64,000 bases of DNA, taken from contig CAVYVC010000005.1 of NCBI GenBank assembly GCA_963771845.1, positions 158,620-222,619 on the forward strand, read 5' to 3'. The translations under genes were made by a program, and so were the position numbers. Below are positions 15,349-23,507 of this stretch, piece by piece; position 1 is the first letter of the stretch, and each line of letters starts with the position of its first letter. The notes under the pieces were generated by a model. The model did no database searches. It saw nothing but the letters and a program-made list of their open reading frames with translations, and was not told where the DNA came from. This stretch comes from VAZQ01 sp963771845. Lineage in GTDB: Bacteria > Pseudomonadota > Alphaproteobacteria > Rhizobiales > Xanthobacteraceae.

Positions 15349-16591
15349 AGTATTTGCCTGCTCTTCGCTGCATGTCATTGAGCACGGCTGCGGTTGGCCA
15401 GCAATCAAGCTTCAGGCGATTTGCTTTCTGATAGGCCCCGAGCGCCGCGCGCGTTTGCATCCCTGCCTTGCCGTCGATCTTGTCCTTGTAGAGCCCGAGC
15501 TTGATGAGTGTGCGCTGCATGCTCTCGACATCTGCGGTGCGCAACTGGGTGTTTTTGCTCCATGGCCGCTCGAATGGCCGCGGATCGTTGATGCGGTCGC
15601 TCAGGTGGCCAACAAACAACACGTAGAGATCGGAGAAATTGTACTCCTTGATCACGTAATAGTTCTTGAAGGTGAGAAAGGCCGGCCCATAAATCCCCTC
15701 TGGAAGCAATAGGGATGCCGGCTCGGTGAGCTCCGCCTGGGCGGGCTTGCGGCCATAGGAAAGCACAAATCCCTGTTTGAGCCATTCGCCCAGCGGATGG
15801 GTGACTTCCGGCACTCCGACTGTGCAATCGATGCCCTCGGGCGCGCGCACCTCATAAGCCCAGCGGGCGCCCCGCTGCCAGCCTTTGCCCACGAGCTGCG
15901 CCGCGGCCGATGCCAGCGCATCGGGGACGGAGTGCCAGATATCCTTTTTCCCATCACCGTCGAAATCGACGGCGTATTTGTAGAACTCGGATGGCAGGAA
16001 CTGGGTGAGACCCATAGCGCCGCCCCAGGAGCTGCGCATGTCGGCGAGCTTGACGTGGCCTTCTTCCAGCATTTTGAAGGCATACAGCAGCTCTTGCCGG
16101 AAGAGATCCTTCCGGCGGCCGTAATAGCTCTGGGTCGCAAGCACGGTGATGGCATTCTTCGGCAGCTTGTAACCGCCAAATGCCGTCTCGCGTCCCCAGA
16201 TTGCGAGCAGCACGTTGCCCGGCACTCCGAACTTCTGCTCGATGGCAGCGAGCGTGCGACTGTGCTCTGCGGCGAGCTTCTTTCCCTGCTCGGCCAAACG
16301 CGCGATGGTTGCGTCCTTGATGTAGTCGGCCGGTGTTTGCACGAACTCGGCCTGTCCGCGCGCTGGAGCGCCTTCACGCCCCGGAAGATCAAGATCAGGA
16401 AGCGTGAGGTCAGGCTCAACACCATTCGTGGCGGCCTCAAATGTCGCACGGGACACCCCAAATGCTTGGGCCTGCGGCCAAAGCCCTTGCAACCATTTTT
16501 GGAAGGCCGGATCAGCCGCTGTGGCGCTGCTGGCCGCAAACACCATGCTGAGGCCCATCCATAAGGCCGCGTATTTGTGCGACTGCATCAT
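15347..16591 (-). CDS. MltB-family lytic murein transglycosylase with peptidoglycan-binding domain
   Basis: The 414-residue periplasmic enzyme starts with a signal peptide cleaved after SATAA. The SLT_2/MltB catalytic domain covers about residues 28-330; the catalytic glutamate is in WGRETAFGGY and the family segments WGGAMGLTQFLPSEFY and FDGDGKKDIW (calcium/EF-hand-like) follow. A PG_binding_1 repeat at about 345-410 (MQRTLIKLGLYKDKIDG) anchors it to the wall. It cleaves the MurNAc-GlcNAc bond to form 1,6-anhydro ends, acting in wall turnover. It has no lipobox. It stands alone, convergent with the gene to its left. Confidence 0.93.
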   Translation of the reverse strand: MMQSHKYAALWMGLSMVFAASSATAADPAFQKWLQGLWPQAQAFGVSRATFEAATNGVEPDLTLPDLDLPGREGAPARGQAEFVQTPADYIKDATIARLAEQGKKLAAEHSRTLAAIEQKFGVPGNVLLAIWGRETAFGGYKLPKNAITVLATQSYYGRRKDLFRQELLYAFKMLEEGHVKLADMRSSWGGAMGLTQFLPSEFYKYAVDFDGDGKKDIWHSVPDALASAAAQLVGKGWQRGARWAYEVRAPEGIDCTVGVPEVTHPLGEWLKQGFVLSYGRKPAQAELTEPASLLLPEGIYGPAFLTFKNYYVIKEYNFSDLYVLFVGHLSDRINDPRPFERPWSKNTQLRTADVESMQRTLIKLGLYKDKIDGKAGMQTRAALGAYQKANRLKLDCWPTAAVLNDMQRRAGKY

Positions 16592-16733
16592 TTCGCCGCT
16601 AACTCCTCCCGCAAGCTCCCAAAGCCGCGCCTAAACCGGCCAGAGCGGCTTTGTGCTGAAACGATTCGATCCGGCAGGGCGTTTAAAAACAGGCCAAAAA
16701 CGCCAAACGTATGGAGCGTCAGGAATGCAGGTT

Positions 16734-16800
16734 CCGCTCGAAATTGACAGATATCAGACGTCGGCTTTCTGATCTCTGACATCCGATACCTGACGTCTGC
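16734..16800. repeat. Degenerate CAGACGTC/TATCAGA repeats
   Basis: The gap between ettA and mltB has imperfect direct and inverted copies of a TATCAGACGTC / CTGACGTCTG unit with CTGATCTCTGACATC between them. They can fold weakly. They look like intergenic repeat debris rather than an operator. Confidence 0.4.
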
Positions 16801-18453
16801 TTACCGGCTGAACTTCTTATACTTGATACGATGCGGAATTGTTGAATCGGTACCCAGCCGGCGCATTTTGTCGTTCTCGTAATCCTGGAAATTGCCTTCG
16901 AACCATTCCACGTGGCTCTCGCCTTCGAATGCAAGAATATGGGTCGCGATGCGGTCGAGAAACCAGCGATCGTGAGTGATGATGACGGCGCAACCCGCGA
17001 AATCCTCCAGTGCTTCCTCCAGCGCACGCAAGGTATCTACATCGAGATCGTTGGTGGGCTCGTCAAGAAGCAGCACATTGGCGCCAGACTTGAGCATCTT
17101 GGCCAGATGAACACGATTGCGCTCGCCACCGGAAAGCTGGCCGACCTTCTTCTGCTGATCCGGCCCTTTGAAGTTGAAATTGGAGCAGTAAGCGCGCGAG
17201 TTGATCTCGCGCTTTCCGAGCATGATGACGTCGTTTCCTCCTGAAATTTCCTCCCACACATTCTTCTTGCCGTCGAGGCTGTCGCGCGACTGATCGACAT
17301 AACCGAGGTGCACGGAGTCCCCGACCTTGATTGTGCCCGCGTCCGGCTTCTCCTGTTCGGTAATCATCCGAAACAAAGTAGTCTTGCCGGCACCATTCGG
17401 CCCGATGACGCCTACGATCCCGCCGGGCGGCAGCTTGAATGTCAGATCATCAATCAGCAGATTCTCGCCGTAACCTTTGCGCAGATGCTCAAAATCGATG
17501 ACGTTCTGGCCGAGCCGTTCAGCGACCGGAATCATGATTTGCGCGGTCTGGGCCGTCTTCTCCGCAGCCTTTTTCACCAGCTCTTCGTAACGCTGATAAC
17601 GCGCTTTCGATTTGGCTTGCCGGGCGCGCGGAGAAGCCGCGATCCATTCCTGCTCGCGCGCAAGCGTGCGTTGGCGCGCCTCCTCCTCACGGCCTTCCTG
17701 TTCGAGCCGTTTGTGCTTCTGTGACAGCCAAGCCGAATAATTGCCTTGATATGGAATGCCGCGGCCGCGGTCGAGCTCGAGAATCCAGCCCGTGACATTG
17801 TCCAGGAAATAGCGGTCGTGGGTCACGATGAGGATGGCGCCGGGGTAATTGTGCAGATGCCCCTCCAGCCAACTGACCGACTCGGCGTCGAGATGATTGG
17901 TCGGCTCGTCGAGCAGCAGGAGATCGGGCCGTTCCAACAGCAACTGGCAAAGCGCAACTCGACGGCGCTCTCCTCCTGAGAGTTTCGTGACGTCGGCTTC
18001 GTCCGCAGGACAGCGCAGCGCCTCCATCGCCTGGTCGACCTTGGCATCGAGGTCCCACAAACCCTTGGCCTCGATCTCGTCTTGCAGCCTGGTCATCTCC
18101 TCGGCGGTTTCGTCCGAGTAGTTCATCGCGATCTCGTTATAGCGCTCAAGGATGGCCTGCTGCGGCGCCACCCCGTGCATCACGTTTGCGCGCACGTTTT
18201 TTGAGCCGTCGAGTTGCGGCTCCTGTTCCAGATAGCCGACGCTGGCGCCTTCGGCGGCCCATGCCTCGCCGGCGAATTCCTTGTCGATGCCGGCCATGAT
18301 GCGCAGCAGCGTCGATTTGCCGGAACCGTTCACGCCGAGCACGCCAATTTTGGCGTCGGGATAGAAGGAGAGATTGATATTCTCCAGGACCTTCCGATTG
18401 CCCGGATAGGTCTTGGACAAACCCTCCATGTGGTAGATGAACTGACGGGCCAT
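16801..18453 (-). CDS. ettA: Energy-dependent translational throttle protein EttA (ABC-F)
   Basis: The 550-residue soluble ABC-F ATPase has two nucleotide-binding domains: Walker A GVNGSGKST (about 39) and GPNGAGKTT (about 350), LSGGE signatures in both, and Walker B LLLDEPTNHLD / LLLDEPTNDLD. The linker with the Arg/Lys-rich arm and the start MARQFIYHMEGLSKTYPG are diagnostic of EttA rather than Uup or YheS. EttA binds the ribosomal E site and controls entry into elongation according to the ATP/ADP ratio. It is a single gene on the minus strand. Confidence 0.95.
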   Translation of the reverse strand: MARQFIYHMEGLSKTYPGNRKVLENINLSFYPDAKIGVLGVNGSGKSTLLRIMAGIDKEFAGEAWAAEGASVGYLEQEPQLDGSKNVRANVMHGVAPQQAILERYNEIAMNYSDETAEEMTRLQDEIEAKGLWDLDAKVDQAMEALRCPADEADVTKLSGGERRRVALCQLLLERPDLLLLDEPTNHLDAESVSWLEGHLHNYPGAILIVTHDRYFLDNVTGWILELDRGRGIPYQGNYSAWLSQKHKRLEQEGREEEARQRTLAREQEWIAASPRARQAKSKARYQRYEELVKKAAEKTAQTAQIMIPVAERLGQNVIDFEHLRKGYGENLLIDDLTFKLPPGGIVGVIGPNGAGKTTLFRMITEQEKPDAGTIKVGDSVHLGYVDQSRDSLDGKKNVWEEISGGNDVIMLGKREINSRAYCSNFNFKGPDQQKKVGQLSGGERNRVHLAKMLKSGANVLLLDEPTNDLDVDTLRALEEALEDFAGCAVIITHDRWFLDRIATHILAFEGESHVEWFEGNFQDYENDKMRRLGTDSTIPHRIKYKKFSR

Positions 18454-18800
18454 GAGGCTGGCGTGACCTCAATTTTGCGCGCAAGCAACCAAGTCTGTGC
18501 AGAGTGCACACGCTTGGCTCCATCGCGGGTCTCGGGGATTTGCGGTGATGTAGCCGGGCGCACGAGGGGCGGCAAGCCCTGGCGCGAGGCTGACCGCAGC
18601 AATGTGTGACCAGAATTCATCATCCTGTTAACCGTTACCGTATCTTTTTAGCAACGGTGGCGGACAAAATTGAAATCGCTGGCGAATTCGTACTGATTTT
18701 TAACAAATTTGGTCCGATCATGGCCATTCAACCGGGCGCTCCATGGGGCGAGCTCAGGGGCAAAACCGGTCACCGGTTATCAAAAGCGCCGGAGAGGGTC
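18454..18800. other. Intergenic region upstream of ettA
   Basis: The region should contain promoters for ettA (minus) and the small gene at 18801 (plus). The frame of the small gene stays open back to GTG 18606 but shows no ribosome site there. I see no other element. Confidence 0.35.
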
Positions 18801-18998
18801 ATGAGCAGAAAGACAGTTGCTTGGTCCGCCCGCAGTGGGAGCTTCCTTGCAGAGTTTACCAACCGCCTGCACGACGTGATGACAGGCCTGTTCGATCCCT
18901 ATCGGCCCGAACTGCATTACATGCGCGGCCCCGGACCCAAGTGGCACGCCAAGCATAGTGGTCATCCGGTCCCGGTACGGGTCCGCGCAAAGCGCTAA
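18801..18998 (+). CDS. Small basic protein of unknown function
   Basis: The 65-residue protein starts MSRKTVAWSARSGSF and has a strong GGAGAGG three bases before the ATG. It is positively charged, with an amphipathic middle (FLAEFTNRLHDVMTGLF) and a His/Lys/Arg-rich end. There is no signal peptide. I do not recognise a family. The start choice at 18801 rests on the ribosome site. Confidence 0.55.
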   Translation: MSRKTVAWSARSGSFLAEFTNRLHDVMTGLFDPYRPELHYMRGPGPKWHAKHSGHPVPVRVRAKR

Positions 18999-19195
18999 TC
19001 GCAAGCACAACAAGGCTGCCTGCGCGACTGTCGCCTGTGACGGACTGGCCGAATCGGCTCCTCAGCACTCCCGTCTGACTGAATTTTCCTAGGTTGATAC
19101 GGCCTCATCGGCGGTTACCGGCCAAGGCAGACTTGCTGTGGTATAGGGGGTAATCTCGTCTGCCCCGCGCCTTTCGCTACAACACGGAACCGGCA

Positions 19196-20155
19196 ATGCC
19201 TCGTCACCGATGCGCTATTCTCGACGATTATCAAAACGTTGCCTTGCAGTCGGCCGACTGGTCGAAGATTGCCGGCGACCTCGACATCAAGGTATTCAAT
19301 CAGCACGTCGCGGGCCATGAGGCTGTCATCCAGGCCCTGCAGGGTTTTGAAATTATCTGTGCCATGCGCGAAAGGACGGCATTTTCGCGCGACGTCATCG
19401 AGAAGTTGCCTGATCTCAGGCTCCTGATCACAACCGGAATGCGTAATGCGTCCATTGACGTTTCAGCCGCCAAGGCACGCAACGTCGTGGTCTGCGGCAC
19501 ACCCGCGGTCGGAAATCCTACTTCCGGAATCGCGATCGGCTTGATGCTCGAGCTCACCCGGCGGATCGGTTACGAGAACGCCCGCATGAAGGCCGGCGTG
19601 CCGTGGCAAAGCACGATCGGCCTCGATCTTGAAGGACTCACGCTGGGGGTCGTTGGCCTCGGCAAGCTCGGCACCCGAACCGCGCGGATCGCGCTCGCCT
19701 TCGGGATGAAGGTCATCGCGTGGAGCCAGAACCTCTCTCCGGAAAAGTGCAAAGAAGCCGGCGTCGATTACGCGCCGAAGGATGAGCTTTTCCGTCAATC
19801 AGACATTATCACCGTTCACTTGATTTTGTCGTCGCGCACGCGCGGACTGATTGGGGCAAACGAGCTCGGCTTGATGAAGTCCTCGGCCTACATCATCAAC
19901 ACGTCACGCGGCCCGATCATCGAGGAGCCGGCACTTCTGACCGCGCTGCGCGAGAGGAAGATTGCGGGCGCCGGCCTCGACGTCTTCGACGTGGAGCCGC
20001 TGCCCACCGATCACCCTTTGCGCAAGATGGACAATGTGGTGCTCACGCCCCACCTGGGTTACGTCGCGATTCAGAATTATCGCGCCTATTTCGCCGGTGT
20101 GGTGGACGACATTCGCGCGTTCCTCGATGGAAAGCCGGTGCGCGTATTAGGCTGA
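19196..20155 (+). CDS. D-isomer 2-hydroxyacid dehydrogenase
   Basis: The 319-residue NAD-dependent enzyme has a catalytic domain split around a Rossmann domain with GVVGLGKLGTRTA (about residues 150-160). The catalytic residues are visible: Arg in NTSRGPI, Glu in DVFDVEPLP and His in LTPHLGY. Members include phosphoglycerate, glyoxylate/hydroxypyruvate and other 2-ketoacid reductases. There is no ACT or extra C-terminal domain, so it is not a long SerA. The substrate cannot be fixed from sequence. It is a single gene ending in a hairpin. Confidence 0.88.
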   Translation: MPRHRCAILDDYQNVALQSADWSKIAGDLDIKVFNQHVAGHEAVIQALQGFEIICAMRERTAFSRDVIEKLPDLRLLITTGMRNASIDVSAAKARNVVVCGTPAVGNPTSGIAIGLMLELTRRIGYENARMKAGVPWQSTIGLDLEGLTLGVVGLGKLGTRTARIALAFGMKVIAWSQNLSPEKCKEAGVDYAPKDELFRQSDIITVHLILSSRTRGLIGANELGLMKSSAYIINTSRGPIIEEPALLTALRERKIAGAGLDVFDVEPLPTDHPLRKMDNVVLTPHLGYVAIQNYRAYFAGVVDDIRAFLDGKPVRVLG

Positions 20156-20167
20156 CGCCTGCAGCCG

Positions 20168-20200
20168 TTTTGCCTCGTCATCGCCGGATGACGAGGCAAA
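20168..20200 (+). terminator. Hairpin after the 2-hydroxyacid dehydrogenase
   Basis: TTTTGCCTCGTCATC pairs with GATGACGAGGCAAA around a four-base loop, a strong stem flanked by A and T runs, between two convergent genes. Confidence 0.7.
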
Positions 20201-20218
20201 TGAGGCGAACGGTAAGGG

Positions 20219-21403
20219 TTATCGCGCCATTGCGGACGGTGCCGGCAGCGGTGCCGCCGTGACCGACGCGCCGTTTGCTGGCGCTGCGAGGGGTGGGGCG
20301 ACAGATGTCGCGGCGGTGGCCGGCGGAGCCTTGCCCGGCAGCACCACGACCCGCGTCCCCACTTTGACGCGGGTATAGAGATCCATCACATCCTCGTTGG
20401 CAAGCCGGATACAGCCTGACGATACGAAGGTGCCGATGGTCGAGGGCTGATTGGTGCCGTGAATCCGATAAACGGTGTTGCCGAGGTAAAGGGCACGCGC
20501 GCCCAGTGGATTGCCGGGGCCGCCCGCCATGAAACGGGGCAGATAAGGCTGCCGTTCGATCATCTCTTCAGGCGGATGCCAGTCCGGCCACTCCGCCATC
20601 CTGCTTACCTTTTCGGTGCCGGCCCAAGTGAAGCCTTCGCGACCCACCCCGATGCCGTACCGCATGGCTTTGCCGTTGCCGAGCACGAGATAAAGGTGCG
20701 TGTTCTGGGTATCGACGATGAGGGTGCCAGCCGGCTCCTTGGTTCGGTAGTCGACCAGCGTGCGGCGGAACTGGGGAGGTAGCTCCTTGGCCGGTCCGGT
20801 TTCGGGTCGCACATCGGGCGGCAGAGCCGCAAAATGGGCATCACCCCGCAGCGTACTGGTTGCTCCCGGGTCGGATTGCAGCGTCGGCCCGATCGTCAGG
20901 GGCGGGCGAACAGCATTCGCATCCGCCGGTGCCGCTAAGCCGGGCTGCGCGGCGGCAGTAGAAGGAAGGGAGGGCGGAGCGCCTTGCGGAGCAGCGTAAT
21001 TGGGGCGCGGGGGCAGCGCCTCTGGCTCAACCGGATGGAAATTGCCTTGCGCATCACGGAAGAAATAGCGCGGCGGCGGAGGCAGAACTTCCGAATCCTC
21101 CGGACGGACGGGGGCAGGGCGCCCATAACCCGCTCCGGGCGGGGGAAGCGTCGTTTCCTGCTGCCCTCCCGCATCGAGCGGAGGGAGCGGCCTCCTCTGC
21201 ACAATCGGCGGGTCGTAGAATGGGTCATCATCCGCATCCATGACCGGAGAGGCCCGATAGCGCGGATAAGCCTGCGCAGGTGGATACGCCTGGGGCGGAT
21301 ACGCCTGGGGCGCCGGGTAATATTGGGCGCCCGCATCGCCGGCCGAAGCTGCCAAACCGAGCAGCATTGCCGACGCGGCACCCGCCGCTGTGCGGAAATT
21401 CAT
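20219..21403 (-). CDS. L,D-transpeptidase (YkuD family) with Pro-rich N-terminal region
   Basis: The 394-residue secreted protein has a signal peptide to about residue 26 (AGDAGA), a long low-complexity region rich in Pro, Ala, Tyr and Gln (27-200), then the YkuD domain (about 205-350). The active site is clear: HGTNQPSTIGTFVSSGCIRL with the catalytic His, Ser-Gly-Cys and Arg. Such enzymes make 3-3 crosslinks in peptidoglycan or attach proteins to it; wall modification is important in polar-growing Hyphomicrobiales. The tail after 355 is again Ala/Pro-rich. The disordered arms could span the periplasm. Confidence 0.92.
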   Translation of the reverse strand: MNFRTAAGAASAMLLGLAASAGDAGAQYYPAPQAYPPQAYPPAQAYPRYRASPVMDADDDPFYDPPIVQRRPLPPLDAGGQQETTLPPPGAGYGRPAPVRPEDSEVLPPPPRYFFRDAQGNFHPVEPEALPPRPNYAAPQGAPPSLPSTAAAQPGLAAPADANAVRPPLTIGPTLQSDPGATSTLRGDAHFAALPPDVRPETGPAKELPPQFRRTLVDYRTKEPAGTLIVDTQNTHLYLVLGNGKAMRYGIGVGREGFTWAGTEKVSRMAEWPDWHPPEEMIERQPYLPRFMAGGPGNPLGARALYLGNTVYRIHGTNQPSTIGTFVSSGCIRLANEDVMDLYTRVKVGTRVVVLPGKAPPATAATSVAPPLAAPANGASVTAAPLPAPSAMAR

Positions 21404-21636
21404 TCCCCTTCCCCCTCAAAACTCCCTTGCAAGGGGTGAATTAAGTCACCCATGAACAAGGCACATTCAAGACCATAGGGAGGAAAACTAACCAAGCTGT
21501 TGACGCGGGATCCTGGCAGGGAATTCCTGATAATACAGGCGTTTACAGGAGGAACCGCCGGGGTCGAGCCAATTCGATTGGCGCCCTTTCGGGCCCGCCC
21601 GGACAGGCCTCGAGGCCTGCCGAGGATCGCCCTCGT

Positions 21637-22017
21637 TCAAGCCTTTTTGGCTTCGCTCAGAACACTCCTGGCGATTCGAAAGCAATCGACTCCAACCGGG
21701 ACACCGCAATAGATCGCGATTTGCGTGAGGACGGCGCGGATCTCGTCCGGCGTAAGTCCATTGCGAAGCGCACCGCGAACATGCGTCGCAAACTCCTCCA
21801 TCTTTCCAAGCGACGCGATCATGCCGAGGTTGAGGATCGAGCGTTCGCGCGGGCCCAGCGTGGCGTCCCCCCAGGTCTCACCCCAGCAGTATTGCGTGAC
21901 AATGCGCTGAAAGTCCCGGTTGAAGTCGTCAGCGCTCTTGAGCGCACGATCCACGTATTCCTCACCGAGCACCTTGCGGCGCATCGCGAGTCCGCGGTCA
22001 TAGGTTTCCTTATCCAT
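21637..22017 (-). CDS. Carboxymuconolactone decarboxylase family protein (PcaC-like)
   Basis: The protein has about 126 residues and the all-helical AhpD/CMD fold: YDRGLAMRRKVLGEEYVDRA at the start, TWGDATLGPRERSILNLGMI and HVRGALRNGLTPDEIRAVL in the middle. This pattern is close to 4-carboxymuconolactone decarboxylase of the beta-ketoadipate pathway, but no other pca genes are nearby. GGAGGA directly abuts the first in-frame ATG (22023) and sits six bases before the second (22017), so I chose 22017. It follows the gene at 22020-22547 with an ATGA overlap, hence translational coupling. Confidence 0.88.
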   Translation of the reverse strand: MDKETYDRGLAMRRKVLGEEYVDRALKSADDFNRDFQRIVTQYCWGETWGDATLGPRERSILNLGMIASLGKMEEFATHVRGALRNGLTPDEIRAVLTQIAIYCGVPVGVDCFRIARSVLSEAKKA

Positions 22018-22019
22018 GC

Positions 22020-22547
22020 TCATTCCTCCAGCTTAAGCTCGGGGCTGCCAAGTGCCGCAAGCAGGGTTGCGATTTCAGGCTCCGGGAAACTCGTCCGGCA
22101 GATCATTGCGTAGCTAGCGAGATTGACACGCGCGGCGTCTTCAATTGAAGACACTTTGCGTCCGCAAGGGAAGCTTCGCGCAAGCTCATCCATGGCCTCC
22201 TGCTGCAGGCGCTCGGCCTCGAGTTCAACGGCCTTGATCCGGGTTCGAAAGAGTTCGGCCGCAGGCGCAGAAACCAAGCCGGGGGCGGGCTTGAGCGCGC
22301 GGCGGACCGTCCGCAATGGAATAACGGTTGCATTGCGCCATGGCGCAACCTGGCGCTCCAGCTCTTCTACCTCATGTTCTGAAAGGACCCGCCCCAATAC
22401 TGCTTGCCACAGAACGAAGAGCAGCAGATTGACATCGACCTTCTTCTCGTCCTGCAAGCGAATACAAGCCTCGGCAACACCGGCCTTGCGGTAGAACCCG
22501 ATCGAGAACCGCCAGAAGGCGCAGCCCGATGGCGCAGCTTCAGTCAT
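22020..22547 (-). CDS. TIGR02444/DUF2390 family protein
   Basis: The 175-residue soluble protein begins with the signature of this family: WRFSIGFYRKAGVAEACIRLQD is recognisable, followed by DVNLLLFVLWQA and the segment ELERQVAPWRNATVIPLR. The family is widespread in proteobacteria and its role is unknown. The start at 22547 gives the usual family N-terminus; the frame runs open upstream. It is co-transcribed with the carboxymuconolactone decarboxylase-like gene through an overlapping stop/start. Confidence 0.8.
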   Translation of the reverse strand: MTEAAPSGCAFWRFSIGFYRKAGVAEACIRLQDEKKVDVNLLLFVLWQAVLGRVLSEHEVEELERQVAPWRNATVIPLRTVRRALKPAPGLVSAPAAELFRTRIKAVELEAERLQQEAMDELARSFPCGRKVSSIEDAARVNLASYAMICRTSFPEPEIATLLAALGSPELKLEE

Positions 22548-22711
22548 GCAGCGACACCCCGTGCGTGCGCAGACACCGCAACATTTTCGCGGCGGCAATC
22601 TCCAGCGGTTTCATCCGGCCATGGTCCAGTATATCGATGATGGAAGAGAGAGCGTAAGCGACATGAGCCGCGAATGCGTGCAACATGGCTGCATGGACCT
22701 GGGAGACCAAG

Positions 22712-23308
22712 ATGAAGAGCATACCAGCCGATATCGATCCAGAGTCGGGATTTCGCCTGCCGGTGCCACGACGCGAAGATCTGGATGAGACGGGCAAGAA
22801 GCTCTACGACCGCGCGACCACCCCGGGAGCAACAATCGCCGGCCTGCAGGGCCCGGCAGGCGTGCAACTTTACAGCAGCAGGACTGCCCAGCACTTGACG
22901 GCTCTCAATCGCTATCTGCGCTACGAGGCCGGCATTTCTCCACGCGTGCGCGAAATTGCCATCCTGACCACAGCACGCGAACTTGACAGTCAGTTCGAAT
23001 GGGTCGCGCATGAGCTGGAGGCCTGCAAGGAAGGAGTCGAGCCGAATGTCGTCGAGGCCATCAAGCACCGCAAAGACACTAGCGGTCTTCCTGAACCCGA
23101 TGCGATGGTTATCGAGCTTGGGCGCCAAATCTGGCGCGATCACAAGGTAACGTCGGAACTGTTTGCGAGATTGAAGGCGCAGTTCGGAGCGAACAAACTC
23201 GTCGACCTGGTGCTGCTGATGGGCAACTATGCCGGCACAGCTGCCCTATTGGCCCTCGTAGATATACAACTCCATAAGGGAAAAGACCCGCTTTTGCCGA
23301 CTCCTTGA
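22712..23308 (+). CDS. Carboxymuconolactone decarboxylase family protein
   Basis: The protein has about 198 residues, longer than the PcaC-type and with one CMD domain around residues 60-120: LRYEAGISPRVREIAILTTA and EFWVAHELEACKEGV-like residues. It lacks the CxxC of AhpD-type peroxidase partners, so decarboxylase or lactonase-like chemistry is more likely than peroxidase function. ATG 22712 has GGGAGA upstream; an earlier ATG at 22685 is possible. It is divergent from the DUF2390-CMD pair, so two related CMD genes lie back to back. Confidence 0.85.
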   Translation: MKSIPADIDPESGFRLPVPRREDLDETGKKLYDRATTPGATIAGLQGPAGVQLYSSRTAQHLTALNRYLRYEAGISPRVREIAILTTARELDSQFEWVAHELEACKEGVEPNVVEAIKHRKDTSGLPEPDAMVIELGRQIWRDHKVTSELFARLKAQFGANKLVDLVLLMGNYAGTAALLALVDIQLHKGKDPLLPTP

Positions 23309-23310
23309 CG

Positions 23311-23341
23311 AAAAGACCGCCGGCCATTCACCGGCGGTCTA
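23311..23341. terminator. Hairpin after the CMD-family gene
   Basis: AGACCGCCGG (23314-23323) pairs with CCGGCGGTCT (23331-23340). It lies five bases after the stop of the preceding gene; on the plus strand no long T run follows. Confidence 0.65.
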
Positions 23342-23507
23342 TTCCAATTACGCTGCCGTTCGACTGACTATCTGTTCCTTTGCGCAGGAACTGACGGTGC
23401 TCCGGTCGTTGCGGGCGTCTCTTCCGGGATCCACGCCATCGCGTTGCGGTCGCACCTGAAGCCTTTGGCGTTCAAATCTCGAGAATAAAAAGAGGTATGG
23501 TGCAGGC

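Noticed and set aside
18606..18800. Longer form of the small basic protein from GTG 18606
   Set aside because: The strong ribosome site at 18791-18797 fits ATG 18801; nothing supports the upstream start.
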